A stretch of DNA of 64,000 nt, taken from the NCBI RefSeq assembly GCF_029852145.1, contig NC_079970.1:22262331-22326330 (forward strand). The letters are read 5' to 3'. The position numbers and the translations under genes were made by a program. Source of the DNA: Microplitis mediator (lineage: Eukaryota; Arthropoda; Insecta; Hymenoptera; Braconidae). This document shows positions 21,836-33,536 of this stretch, one piece after another. Each line of letters starts with the position of its first letter. The first letter of the stretch is position 1. Under the pieces are notes generated by a model. That model saw nothing but the letters and a program-made list of their open reading frames with translations. It did not search any database and was not told where the DNA came from.

Positions 21836-23212
21836 ATTCGCTCCGTAAAATTGTGGATGAAAAATAAGAAAAAAAAATGTACATAGACATATACATTTTT
21901 TCTTTTAAAGTTAAACCTTTTGATATACTTTTAAAAGATGAAAAGTTTCAAATAAAATATTCCTATGATTCAATGTTATGTTTATTTTATTATAATGTTC
22001 ATTACCTAATCAAATTTAATAATATCAAATATTGTCGGTCTGTACACAGGAAAAACAGATATCTTGAGTCAAGAAAATATTTTTGAAGACAAACGTTTTC
22101 GGGAACCAAGTCAAGATTTTCTTGAGCCAAGAGAATTCGTCTTGGTTGGAGAAGATTTCTACTTTATCTGAGAAAATTTAGGTCTCCAAAAAAATTTTCT
22201 TGAATCAAGAATATTTACCTTCAGTCGAGAATTTTTTTTTTTGTGTGTAGAATAAGATTTCCAATGTTATTCTTTTTTTTTTGCAACAACTGCTTCGAAA
22301 GTTCAATTCCCGAGCGCTGTAAGTCGTGTCAGAAGCGCCAATTATATTCAGACTTGCCTATACATTTTACTTAACCGCACTTGTGCGCTAAATAGCCTAC
22401 AACTTTACAATACTAACGTAGTAATAAGATATCACGACCAGTAAGTTTATGTAATGTTGCTCTCTATAAAAAGTAAAAAATTAGAACAAAAAATAGTATC
22501 TGCAACTCTGCGTGTTTTCGATTGCCCACGAGAGCGAATGGGCGCACTCACTTCGGGTGCGAAATCACCAACATCGCACAAGTTGCACAATGTACTATAA
22601 TAATGTTTTACCTGTTAGAATCTCTAAGAAAATACTATCAGCTTGCAAAGTAACACTCGTTGTTGTGTTTTCTATAATCGATACTTATAAATTTTGCCGA
22701 TCTTTAACTGATAGGTTTAAAAATTATAAAAATTTCCTCTTGAAAATGATTTACATAAAATTTCTCACGATAAATATTCTCTATTACCAATTTAAATTTG
22801 TTAAAGAATGAATTGTGTACGCAACGCACACTCTTTATAAGACGAATAATATTACTAAGTATTTAAAAAATAAATCCTACATGTAATGGTTATGTAATAA
22901 AAAAAAAATGCTTGATGTTATCAGCTCTAATAGTGCCAACCATTATTGATAGCAACAGAACGACATCTAAGTCATCATTTTGATAACTAAAAACCTTTAA
23001 TCTTTTTAGTTTTATAAAAAATACATAAATAAGAATAAAAATATAGTAAAATATTTTACAAGTTTTTTTAAAAAAAAAAGGAGGGATATCCCCAATACAG
23101 TAAAACAAGCCTTTAAATACCGACTGTCTTTGTATCAGTGATCATACGACGTTTACATTGTGACTAACGTTGATCGTAGCGTTAAGTTATTTTTACGCTG
23201 TCTGTTATAACA
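21836..23212. other. Spacer G to H
   Basis: Contains the poly-A signal of G, the MITE at 22045-22247, the GAGCGCTGTAAGTCGTGTCA repeat (22312), a small GC-richer stretch (22512-22580) and, from about 22770, the start of the H duplication unit. That unit recurs before gene I from about 25985. A TTTAAATA box at 23112-23119 lies about 100 bases before the H start. The antisense frame 22890-23108 is unsupported. Confidence 0.5.
22045..22247. mobile_element. TA-flanked MITE downstream of serpin G
   Basis: Ends CACAGGAAAAAC and TTTTTTGTGTG are flanked by TA at 22043-22044 and 22248-22249. The matching flank after gene F (near 18802-18812) lacks it. The interior repeats TTGAGTCAAG / CTTGAATCAAG words. 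Related sequence in the opposite orientation forms the outer part of the element at 32476-33055. Confidence 0.75.
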
Positions 23213-25508
23213 ATGAATCACAGTAAGTAACGAAATTGATTTTCAAATTTATAATACACTGAGAATAAAAAATAACCTTTGTAAAAACAATATTTGGTTA
23301 GCAGTGAGTTACTAAAAATTATCGCGTTATTACTTTCATATCTTATTGGAAGAATAATTTTCCTAACAGAAAAAAATCAGAATTTATTTCGAAAAAGAAG
23401 ACATCAGTATTTCTTGAACTAAAATTAGATTTCTTCGATTAAGAAAATGGTTTTGAGTAAAATCTTCAAATTTTCGCACTGAAAATATATTATATCGAAA
23501 ATTTTCAATGGCATAATTTCTAGTAGGAAGAAAATACGATGTTTCTAAAAGTTATTTTTTCTCTCTGTGTATCCAGAAAACATGATAGTAGTTTATAATA
23601 AATAAATATTATTAAAGGTATTACGTGGATTGTTGGAGCTATTTTAATAGCTTCCAATTGTTTTACATATACAATTGCAGCAGTAGTGCCAGAAAATGAA
23701 GAGGCTTTAAAAACGGTTTCTGATGGAATCAAACATTTCGCATCAAATTTCTATAAAGTGAATATTGAACTTAACGGAAATTACTTTTTCTTATTTTTTT
23801 TTTAAGACCGAAATTGTAAAATTTTAATTATCCATAATAATAATTTATTATTTAGACGTCGTCAGATGGAGAATCAGACAATTTGATCTGTTCCCCGTTA
23901 AGTGCGGATATTGTATTGTCAATGGCATCTTACGGCGCTGGTGGAAATACAAAAGCACAAATGCGATCAACTTTACATATTCCTGAAAATGATGAAGTTG
24001 GCAAAAGAGGATTTCAGTCACTAATTGATAATCTCAATGTAAGATTACTAGATTATTTATTAAAAAATAATTACTAGATTAATATGTTAACTTATTTTAC
24101 ATAGAATTTGAAGAAAGTTGAACTGAGATTAGCTCAAAAAATTTTCATGCAAAACGGTATTGAAATAAAACCTGATTTCAAAGATATTACGGAAAATTAT
24201 TTCCGATCAACTGCACAGACATTAGATTTTAGTAAAGCTGAAGAAGCCAGCCAGACAATTAATAATTGGTGTTCAGAAAAAACTAATAATCGTATTAAAG
24301 AAGTTATTAAAGCAGGTAACCAATAGAACTTATAATTACATTAGTCATGAAAACAAATATTATAGTCGATTTGAATGTTTCCAGGTGATATCAAAGATGC
24401 TTCGATGGTTTTGGTTAATGCAGTATATTTCAAAGGTAATTGGAATTCACCATTCGAAGGTTATAATACTTCACCTCGACCTTTCCGTGTTGATGAATCA
24501 ACTATAAAAGATGTTGATATGATGTATCAACATCACTCGTTCAATTATGGAAATCTGCCTGATCTCGATGCTATTTTTGTGGAACTTCCATACGAGGTAA
24601 AATTTCTTACTAATATCAAAAATAAGCTATCATATCATAAATCGATTCTAAATAATTTAATCCTAAATTAATGATTGTATTATTTTATGTCATCAGAGTG
24701 AAAATGAAAACGATGCAATCAGTATGTTTATAATTGTACCAAATAGAGTAACGGGATTGGAAAAACTTGAAGAATCTCTTTACCAACTAAACTTTAAAGA
24801 ATTTCATGACCAGGAAAATATGTTACTCATGCATCTTGAGGTGCCGAAATTTAAAATTGAAAGTACACTTCAACTCCAAACAGTACTCGAGAAATTGGGT
24901 ATGACTGACATGTTCAATGATACTGCTGATTTTAAAGGAATAACAGATAACCCACCGCTAAAAATTAGTAAAGTTGTTCAGAAAGCTTTCATTGAAGTTA
25001 ACGAGAAAGGAAGTGAAGCAGCTGCAGTCACAGGTAATAACAAATTCTCTTAATAAATATTATTTTATTTATTTGTTTAATCATTTAATTATCGGAGAAT
25101 ATTCAAAGCTTTCTCGAATAAAACTCAATTTGTTGCACACAAAAAGTTTAATCCCGAATATTAAGAATAAATGCATACATTCTTCTAATGCTGCATTAAC
25201 TAGAGTCTATTGATTTTATTGACAATAAAATTTTCTAACTATACATTTTTCAGCAAGTATCGTTCTATTTCATAATTACTTTTTTGAACTGACTGAATAA
25301 AATTTTTAAGTTTTTGAATCCTATTGATCACAACTTTGGTTTCTAAAATTTTATTTTTTCAGCTGTCGTTGCCGTCCCTATGTCGCTACCGATGCATCTG
25401 ATTAAGCCTATACGAATAAATGTTGATCGTCCTTTTGCATACGTAATCCATCATACTGCCACAAATACGATTCTGTTCCAAGGACATATAACATTACCAA
25501 AAATGTAA
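23213..25508 (+). CDS. Serpin H, secreted, P1 Met
   Basis: Complete serpin of 412 residues. Exons: 23213-23222, 23618-23757, 23856-24038, 24105-24315, 24385-24596, 24697-25033, 25363-25508. Signal sequence starts MNHSITWIVGAILIASNCFT. Hinge NEKGSEAAAVT. Loop VAVPM-SLPMH gives Pro-Met-Ser at P2-P1-P1', the same trio as alpha-1-antitrypsin, so an elastase- or chymotrypsin-like target is plausible. C-terminus is HITLPKM. Intron 1 carries a MITE also present in gene I. AATAAA at 25553-25558. Confidence 0.94.
23257..23569. mobile_element. TA-flanked MITE in intron 1 of serpin H
   Basis: Ends CACTGAGAATAAAAAATAAC and GTTATTTTTTCTCTCTGTG are flanked by TA on both sides (23255-23256 and 23570-23571). 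A matching copy occupies the same position in gene I, so insertion preceded the H/I duplication. Confidence 0.7.
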
Positions 25509-26428
25509 TTTTGAAAAAATTAACATTCGCATGAAAACTGATGTTCTTCAACAATAAATACATTGAGTTTAATTATGATACTTTATAGCAAGAATTAAAA
25601 ATAAACAAATAAAAAATGAAAACTTGAGTTGTTATTTATGAAAAATTATTTATAAAATGTCTTGTATTTATTCAAGGTAGTGCTGGCGGTTTTAGAATTA
25701 CTGCTCAGAATTTGAAATATTAGTAGATAATGATAAGAAAAAGATCAAATTAAATGTTAGAAGAACTACGAGAAACAATAAATTCAATGGAAACTGTGAA
25801 TTCTAATGTAGTACAATGTTGAATGTATGAAAATAAACAATTTACTAGTTCAAAAGTTAGCATTTTCGAAAATTGACGACAACTAGGTGCCAACTTTCTG
25901 AGAAAGTTGAAGACAAAAGATGGCGACAAATTGGTGCAGTAGATTTTCACCTTGAACGGCATTGACACCAATTTTCTGACTAGATAAATATTCTCTACTA
26001 CCTTTTTTAATTTGTTAAAAAATGAATAGTGTACGCAACACACACTCTTTATAATACGAATAATATTACTAAGTATTTAAAAAATAAATCCTACATGTAA
26101 TGGTTATGTAATAAAAAAAAATGCTTGATGTTATCAGCTCTAATAGTGCCAACAATTATTGATAGCAACACAACGACATCTAAGTCATCGTTTTGATAAC
26201 TTTAAAAACCTTTGATCTTTTTAGTTTTATAAGAAATACATAAATAAGAATAAAAATATAGTAAAATATTTTACAAGTTTTTTTAAAAAAAAAGTAGAGG
26301 GATATCCCCAATACAGTAAAACAAGCCTTTAAATACCGACTGTCTTTGTATCAGTGATCATACGACGTTTGCATTGTGACTAACGTTGATCGTAGCGTTA
26401 AGTTATTTTTACGCTGTTTGTAACAACA
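25509..26428. other. Spacer H to I
   Basis: Contains the left half of a fold-back repeat (25673-25853) whose complete form is at 28885-29184. It is cut off at a copy of the serpin G intron 3 repeat (25854-25985), after which the I duplication unit begins. A TTTAAATA box lies at 26328-26335. The antisense frame 25750-26043 lies on these repeats and is not a gene. Confidence 0.5.
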
Positions 26429-28726
26429 ATGAATCACAGTAAGTAACGAAATTGATTTTTAAATTTATAATTCACTGAGAAAAAAAATAACTTTTGTAAA
26501 AACAATATTTGGTTAGTAGTGAGTTACTAAAAATTTTTGCGTTAGTAATTTCATATCTTACTGGAAGCATAATTTTCTTAACAGAAAAAGATCAGAATTT
26601 ATGTCGAAAAAGAAGACGATCAGTATTTCTTGAACTAAAATTAGATTTCTTCGATTAAGAAAATGATTTTGAGTAAAATCTTCGAATTTTCGCACTATAA
26701 ATATATTATATCGAAAAATTTTAATGGCATAATTATTAGTAGGAAGAAATTACGATGTTTCTAAAAGTTATTTTTTCTCTCTGTGTATCCTGAAAAAATG
26801 ATAGTTGTTTATAATGAATAATTTAAATAAATCCTATTCAAGGTATTACGTGGCTTGTTGGAGCTATTTTAATAGCTTCCAATTTATTTGCATATACAAT
26901 TGCAGCAGTAGTGCCAGAAAATGAAGAGGCCTTAAAAACAGTTTCTAATGGAATCAATCATTTCGCATCAAATTTCTATAAAGTGAATATTGACCTTAAC
27001 GGAAATAACTTATCTTTTTTTTTTAAGAGCGAACTTATAAAATTTTAATTTTTCAAAATAATAATTTATTATTTAGACGTCGTCAGATGGAGAATCAGAT
27101 AATTTGATCTGTTCCCCGTTAAGTGCGAATATTGTATTGTCAATGGCATCTTACGGTGCCGGTGGAAATACACAACAACAAATGCGATCAACTTTACATA
27201 TTCCTGAAAATGATGAAGTTGGCAAAAGAGGATTTCAGTCACTAATTGATAATCTCAATGTAAGATTATTAGATTATTTATTGAAAAAGAATCACTAGAT
27301 TAATGTTAACTTATTTTACATAGAGTTTAAAGAAAGTTGAACTGAAATTAGCTCAAAAAATCTTTATGCAAAACGGTATCGAAATAAAACATGATTTCAA
27401 AGATATTACGGAAAATTATTTCCGATCAACTGCACAGACATTAGATTTTGGTAAAGCTGAAGAAGCCAGCCAGACAATTAATAATTGGTGTTCAGAAAAA
27501 ACTAATAATCGTATTAAAGAAGTTATCAAAGCAGGTAACCAATAGAACTTATAATTACATTAGTCATGAAAATAAATATTATAGTCGATTTGAATGTTTC
27601 TAGATGATGTCAAAGAAGCTTCGATAGTTTTGGTTAATGCAGTATATTTCAAAGGTAATTGGAATTCACCATTCAAAGGTTATAATACATCGCCTCGACC
27701 TTTCCATGTTGATGAATCAACTACAAAAGATGTTGATATGATGTATCAAGAACGTTCGTTCAATTATGGAGCTCTGCCTGATCTCGATGCTATTTTTGTA
27801 GAACTTCCATACGAGGTACTATTTTCTACTAATATCCAAAATGAGCTATCATATCACAAATCGATTCTAATTAATTAAATCCTAAATAAATGATTGTTTT
27901 ATTTTATGTAATCAGAGTGAAAATGAAAACGATGCAACTAGTATGTTTATAATTTTACCAAATACAATAACGGGATTGAAAAAACTTGAAGAATCTCTTT
28001 ACAAAATAAACTTCAAAGAACTTCATGACAATGAGCATAGAACACTGATGCATCTTGAGATGCCGAAATTTAAAATAGAAAGTACACTTCAACTTCAACC
28101 AATACTTGAGAAATTGGGGATGACTGACATGTTCCAAGATACTGCTGATTTTAAAGGAATAACAGATGACCCACCGCTAAAAATTAGTAAAGTTGTTCAA
28201 AAAGCTTTTATTGAAGTTAACGAGAAAGGAAGTGAAGCAGCTGCAGTCACAGGTAATAACAAATTCTCTTAGTAAATATAATTTTACTTATTTGTTTAAT
28301 CATTTAATTATGGGAGAATATTCAAAGCTTTCTCAAATAATACTCAGTTTGTTGCACACAAAAAATTGATCCCGAATATTAAAAATAAGTGCATACATTC
28401 TTCTAATGCTGCATTAACTAGAGTCTATTGATCTTATTGACCATAAAATTTTCTGACTATACTTTTCTCTGCAGATATCATTCTATTTCATAATTACTTT
28501 TTTGAAATGACTGGAAAAAATTTTTAAGTTTTTGAATCCTATTGAACACAACTTTGGTTTCTAAAATTTTATTTTTTCAGCTATGGTTGCCGTTCCTATG
28601 TCTCTACCGATGTACCCGGTGAAGCCTATACGAGTAAATGTTGATCGTCCTTTTGCATACGTACTCCATCATATTGCCACAAATACGATTCTGTTCCAAG
28701 GACATATAAAATTACCAAAAATGTAA
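26429..28726 (+). CDS. Serpin I, secreted, P1 Met
   Basis: Complete serpin of 412 residues and recent duplicate of H. Exons: 26429-26438, 26843-26982, 27077-27259, 27324-27534, 27604-27815, 27916-28252, 28581-28726. Signal sequence starts MNHSITWLVGAILIASNLFA. Loop VAVPM-SLPMY keeps Pro-Met-Ser of H and changes P5' and P6'. Introns are also closely similar to H, including the intron 1 MITE (about 26473-26789). AATAAA at 28771-28776. Confidence 0.94.
26473..26789. mobile_element. MITE in intron 1 of serpin I
   Basis: Orthologous position and sequence to 23257-23569. The left end reads CACTGAGAAAAAAAATAAC and the right end GTTATTTTTTCTCTCTGTG followed by TA. The left TA has become TT. Confidence 0.6.
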
Positions 28727-30122
28727 TTTTAAAAAAATTAACATTCGCATAAAAACTGATATTCTTCAACAATAAATACATTGAGTTTAATGATGATACT
28801 TTATAAGAATAATTAAAAGTAATAAATAATGAAAACTTGAGTCGTTAATTGTAAAAAATTATTTATAAAATATCTTGTATTTATTTAAGGTAGTGCTGTC
28901 GGTTTTAGAATTACTGTTCAGAATTTGATAAAATTTGAAATATTAGTAGATAAAGATAAGGAAAAGATGAAATTAAATTGTAGAAGAGCTACGAGAATAA
29001 ATAAATTCAGTTAAAACTGTGATTTCTATGTAGTAAAATGTTGAATGTATGAAAATAAAAAATTCACTAGTTCTTTGTAGCTCTTGAAAAATTAAATTTG
29101 ATCTTTTTCTAATCATTATCTTCTACTCTGTCAAATTTTAATGAATTTTTAACAGTAATTCTAAAACAGACAGTACTACCTTAAAATAAAATTTCTATAA
29201 TTGAACATATGATTGAGAGAAGTCGGAAAAAAATATACGTAACATTAAACTTGACTATCAATGGTTCGTAGCTCAAGTATCAAATTATAATCAGAGGCTG
29301 CGGTTTTTGAATTTTTAAAAAATATGAAAAGTGTGCATCGGAATTTTGTCATCTATAATTTAAATTATTTGAAATAATCAAACTCAAATGATATACGAAA
29401 TTATTATTAATAACGAACTGTCGATTAATAAATTGAATGAATGATTTGAAATTTACGAATAATAAAAATAATTTATTTTATAAATTATCAAACAAAAATC
29501 CTCTGATAAATTTTTTACAACTTCCAATCATATGGCCGTGACTCTTAAAGGAAAAAATACAAGGAAAATTACAGTAAGTAATTAAAAACTATTTTTATGA
29601 GCTAATGTTAATATTTATAAACAAGTAATAAATTTGATTGGTTATTAGTTGAAATAAAATATTAAAGTGATAACATAATAAGGAAAAAGACTTCTATGTT
29701 AAATAAGACGGTTATATAACTTAACAAACGATACTGAAAAACCCAGATGACTAACAGTCAGTATTTGTACGATAAAAAATAATCTGTTGAATATGTAACA
29801 ATTATGCAATAAAAAAACAGATAGTTGACACTATCAGCTCAAGGGATTTTTCACAGTAATTATTATTATTATTATTATTATTATCGCCATACCAATAAAA
29901 TAATTTATTTGAGTCATCAGTTTGATATCTTTACTCGCCTGTGACCTTTGAAGTATTGTAAAAATTTTATTATTTAAAAGAAAATATTTAAAATTGTACA
30001 TAGGAAATTTAGCAAACGTCTGCAAAAAGGGGGGTCTTTAAATAGACATGTTATTTTTATCCGTTATCATTTGTAATTCGTATCGTGACTAGAGTGGATC
30101 GTGAAATATTATTAAAACAAAA
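28727..30122. other. Spacer I to J
   Basis: Contains a fold-back repeat (28885-29184), an ATT microsatellite (about 29857-29885) and the J promoter, with TTTAAATA at 30037-30044. The promoters of H, I and J share this box and a downstream GTGACTA...GATCGT pattern. I see no gene. Confidence 0.5.
28885..29184. repeat. Long-arm fold-back element
   Basis: TTAAGGTAGTGCTGTCGGTTT at the left pairs with AAACAGACAGTACTACCTTAA at the right. Pairing continues inward for well over 100 bases per arm (GTTTTAGAATTACTGTT, AAAAGATGAAATTAAATT). Only the left arm survives at the equivalent place after gene H (25673-25853). Confidence 0.65.
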
Positions 30123-33100
30123 ATGATTAATCGTAAGTTTAATAAACAAATTCATAATAATTATCATTTTAAATTTTGTTAATTCAAGTGAAACAATTAT
30201 TGTTTTAGAGATCCAATGGCTTATTGGGGCCATTTTAATAACCTCAAGTTTTTCAAATTTAATAGTCGCAGCAGATGCAGAAAATGAAGAAGCTTTGAGA
30301 GCAGTTTCTAATGGGATGAATCAATTTTCAACAGAATTTTACAAAGTAAACAAATAATATCATTTTTTTTCTACAGAAATTACCATGTGAAAAGTAACCC
30401 GAAATGACTAATGGGATCTTAATGGCTTTTACTTTTGACAGAAGTTAAAAATTGCCATTCTATAAATAAAATGTGCTATTATAAATTAAAAATTACGAAG
30501 CGTTTGTGTCTTTTACTTATGGAATAGTAATTTTTTACTTATGCCAAAAGTAAGCTATTGAATTCATTAATGGTTTCGGGTTACATTACACTCTTGAATT
30601 TGAAATAGTGAAAATAGTGACCATTAGTTGTTTATTAGTGAAAAGTATGTCACTAATTCAAATAGTGATATACTTTTAACTGGCAATAAGTGGTTATTCA
30701 CTGCCAAATAGTGATTGTCATATGATTTTCACTATAGTGAGAAAAAAAAATACTTTTATCAAGAACATTTACTTGAGACAAAAACATATATTCTTGATAA
30801 TTGTCAAAAACATATAATTTTGTCTCAAGAATTCGTAGAATTGAAGGAAATAATTTTTATTTAATTCAAGTAAAGCCATTCTTTTGTTTACTCATAATAT
30901 AATATCAAATTCATATAATTACAAAAATAAATTTGATGCTCTTTTCTCAAAAAATTGATAATTAATAATAATAAAATAAATATTTTGAACCGATTTCTTG
31001 AACCAAGAAATTCTTGTTTGGAAAATAGTATTTTTTTTCTCAGTGTAATTCGTTTTTAAAGAGTACATAGCAATTATAACTAAATTTTGAGATCCGTTTT
31101 TGTTTCGTTTGCATAATACCTATTCAATTATTCGCCTAAGAAAAGAATACAAAATAACATTTATAATTACTTAGACGTCATCGGTAAGCGCGAAAGATAA
31201 TCTTATCTGTTCGCCATTAAGTGCGGGTATCGTATTATCGATGACAGCTTTTGGAGCTCGTGGGAATACAGAAAAACAAATGCGATCGAGTTTGCGTATG
31301 CCTGAAGATGACGCCGTTGGTAAAAGAGGTTTTCAAGCACTTATTGATAATCTCAATGTAAGATTATTAAATTAATTGAATTTTATTGTTATCATACTAT
31401 TCAAAAATCATGTTCTTTCTTTTTTTATTAATTTGTTTACTTTTTTAATACAGAACGTAAAGAAAGTTGAACTTAAACTAGCTCAAAAAGTTTTTACAGC
31501 CAGTGGTTTTGAATTGAAACCCGATTTCAAAGATATAACGGAAAATTACTTCCGTTCAGCTGCACAAGATTTGGATTTCACTAAATCTGAAGAAGCTGCT
31601 AAGATAATTAACACTTGGTGTGAAGAACATACCAACAATCGAATCAAAGATGTTATACAACCAAGTCAGCAATTAATCGAATTATGCAAATAATTATATA
31701 TTTATCAGTAAAAACTAAAATATTTCTGATATTTTTACAGGTGACTTGGATCAAGCTGCATTGGTTCTAATTAACGCAGTTTACTTCAAAGGTAACTGGT
31801 ATTGGAAATTCAATCCCGAAAGCACTAAACCCAAACCTTTCCATGTTGATGATAAAACAACCAAAGACGTCGACATGATGCATCAAAAAAACTCATTCAA
31901 CTACGGAAGCCTACCTGAGCTCGATGCCATTTATGTTGAGCTTCCATATGAGGTTAATTTCAATCATTGAATTTTTTTATAGGAATGATTTTTCATAAAA
32001 ACTATGATCCGATAATTTTATTAGAGAGAAGACGAAAATGATGCAACCAGTATGTTTATAATTCTACCAAATCAAATCAATGGTCTTGAGAAGGCTGAAG
32101 AATCTCTTGGTAAAGTTAATTTCAAAGAGCTTCATGACAATCGACGCAAGACTGAAATGAATCTGTACATGCCGAAATTCCGAACTGAAAGTACGCTTCA
32201 ACTGCAAACTATTCTTGAAAATATGGGGATGACTGATATGTTCCAAAATGCTGCTGATTTTACTGGAATAGCAGATAGTCCGCCATTGAAAGTTAGTAAA
32301 GTTATTCAAAAAGCTTTCATCGAAGTCAATGAGGAAGGAAGTGAAGCTGCCGCTGTTACTGGTAATTATTGTACTTTTTTTAAAAATTAATGTTTAGTAA
32401 AAGAAATTGATACTTAATATCCATTAATTATTTCGTTTGGCAATTGAACTTTGAGTAAAAAAATTATTTTGACTACACAGAAAAAAAATTCTCGACTGAA
32501 GGTAATATTCTTGATTCAAGAAAATTTTTTTGAAAACCTAAATTTTCTATGAACCTGAAGATCGGAACGTTTTTCGCGCAACAAAAATGAAATTTATGTA
32601 ATTTGACTGCTAAAAGATGACTCAAGGGGTAAATAGGGGTGGCTGCAATTTTCGGCTGACTTGAGCGAAACATTTCAGAAATCTAGATCCAGTAAATTTT
32701 TTACTTCTATGTCTCTGAAGATCGGAACGTTTTTCGCGAAACGAAAATAAGAAAAAAGAAATGAAAAGTAAAAAATCTACTGGATCTAGATTTCGGAAAT
32801 GTTTCGCACGTCACCTGAAAATGACAGGCCACCCCCAACTACCCCTAAATTTGCCTTTAGACACAAATTTCATGAATTATTTTCATTTGCGTTGCGTGAA
32901 AAACGTTCCCATTTTTAGATACATAATTTTCTCGGATAAAGTAGAAATCTCTGACCAAGACAAATTTTCTTGGCTCAAGAAAATCTTAACTTGGATCCCG
33001 AAAACGTTTGTCTTAAAAAATATTTTCTTAACTCAAGACAACTTTTTTTTCTGTGTATAATCATAATCATTAAGCATGAATATGATGATCTTATTAGCAG

Positions 33101-33536
33101 AAATCTCTTTTATTTTAGTGGTGGGCATATCGTTTAGAACTGCTAAAGTTCCACAACCTCCACCAATAACAGTGATGATTGATAGACCTTTTATTTATGC
33201 GATTGTCCACTCTGCAGCAAACGCTGTTCTATTCCAAGGCCATATTTCCGAGCCAACTTTATAATGTTTTTTAATTTGATATAAGAATAAATTTGAAAAT
33301 ATATATTGTCCTAAGCTTTCATAAGTGTTTCAACAATAAAATAAAATATTTTATGACTATGTTGAGGAAGAAAAATATTTTTTTCAGCTATTATTGTGAT
33401 GGGAGCTTCATCAATGTTTGATTACCCGGAACCGATAACTGTTGAAATAAATCATCCTTTTCTATACGTTCTTCATCATAATCCTCGAAATATTGCTTTA
33501 TTCCAAGGACATGTGAAATTACCGTCTATGAGTTAA
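30123..33536 (+). CDS. Serpin J, secreted, two alternative RCL exons
   Basis: Complete serpin of 411 or 412 residues. Exons: 30123-30132, 30209-30345, 31175-31357, 31454-31664, 31741-31952, 32025-32361, then 33119-33264 or 33388-33536. Signal sequence starts MINQIQWLIGAILITSSFSN. Shutter reads NAVYFKGNW, hinge NEEGSEAAAVT. Exon 7a gives GISFR-TAKVP (Arg-Thr). Exon 7b gives IVMGA-SSMFD (Ala-Ser), as expected for an elastase-type target. Introns 2 and 6 are swollen by small inverted-repeat elements. The donor after exon 4 is GTCAGC, weak but required by phase. AATAAA at 33583-33588. Confidence 0.92.
30395..30583. mobile_element. TAACCCGAAA MITE in intron 2 of serpin J
   Basis: Left end TAACCCGAAATGACTAATG and right end CATTAATGGTTTCGGGTTA pair as terminal inverted repeats, with further pairing inside (GGCTTTTACTTTTG with CAAAAGTAAGC). 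If the outer TA is the duplicated target, the element proper is 30397-30581. Confidence 0.6.
30736..31045. mobile_element. GTGAGAAAAAA MITE in intron 2 of serpin J
   Basis: Left end TAGTGAGAAAAAAAAATACT and right end AGTATTTTTTTTCTCAGTGTA pair. The ends resemble those of the elements at 23257 and 22045. The interior holds TTGAGACAA and TTGTCTCAA words. Exact ends are uncertain by a few bases. Confidence 0.55.
32476..33055. mobile_element. Composite MITE in intron 6 of serpin J
   Basis: Outer ends CACAGAAAAAAAATTCTCGA and ACAACTTTTTTTTCTGTG are flanked by TA (32474-32475, 33056-33057). The outer arms match the element at 22045-22247 in reverse orientation. A second fold-back sequence is inserted inside, about 32556-32925. 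Its arms are GATCGGAACGTTTTTCGCG and GCGTGAAAAACGTTCC, and a further internal copy of the same word is at 32718-32736. Confidence 0.65.
33388..33536 (+). CDS. Alternative last exon 7b of serpin J (P1 Ala)
   Basis: Intact terminal exon after acceptor TTTTTTCAG, phase-compatible with the hinge exon. Loop IVMGA-SSMFD, then NHPF where other genes have DRPF or NRPF, and a C-terminus HVKLPSMS. It resembles the last exons of H and I (CTLFQGH-type ending) more than 7a does. Confidence 0.82.

Noticed and set aside
29857..29885. ATT repeat upstream of serpin J as a functional element
   Set aside because: It is a plain trinucleotide microsatellite with no sign of conservation in neighbouring promoters.
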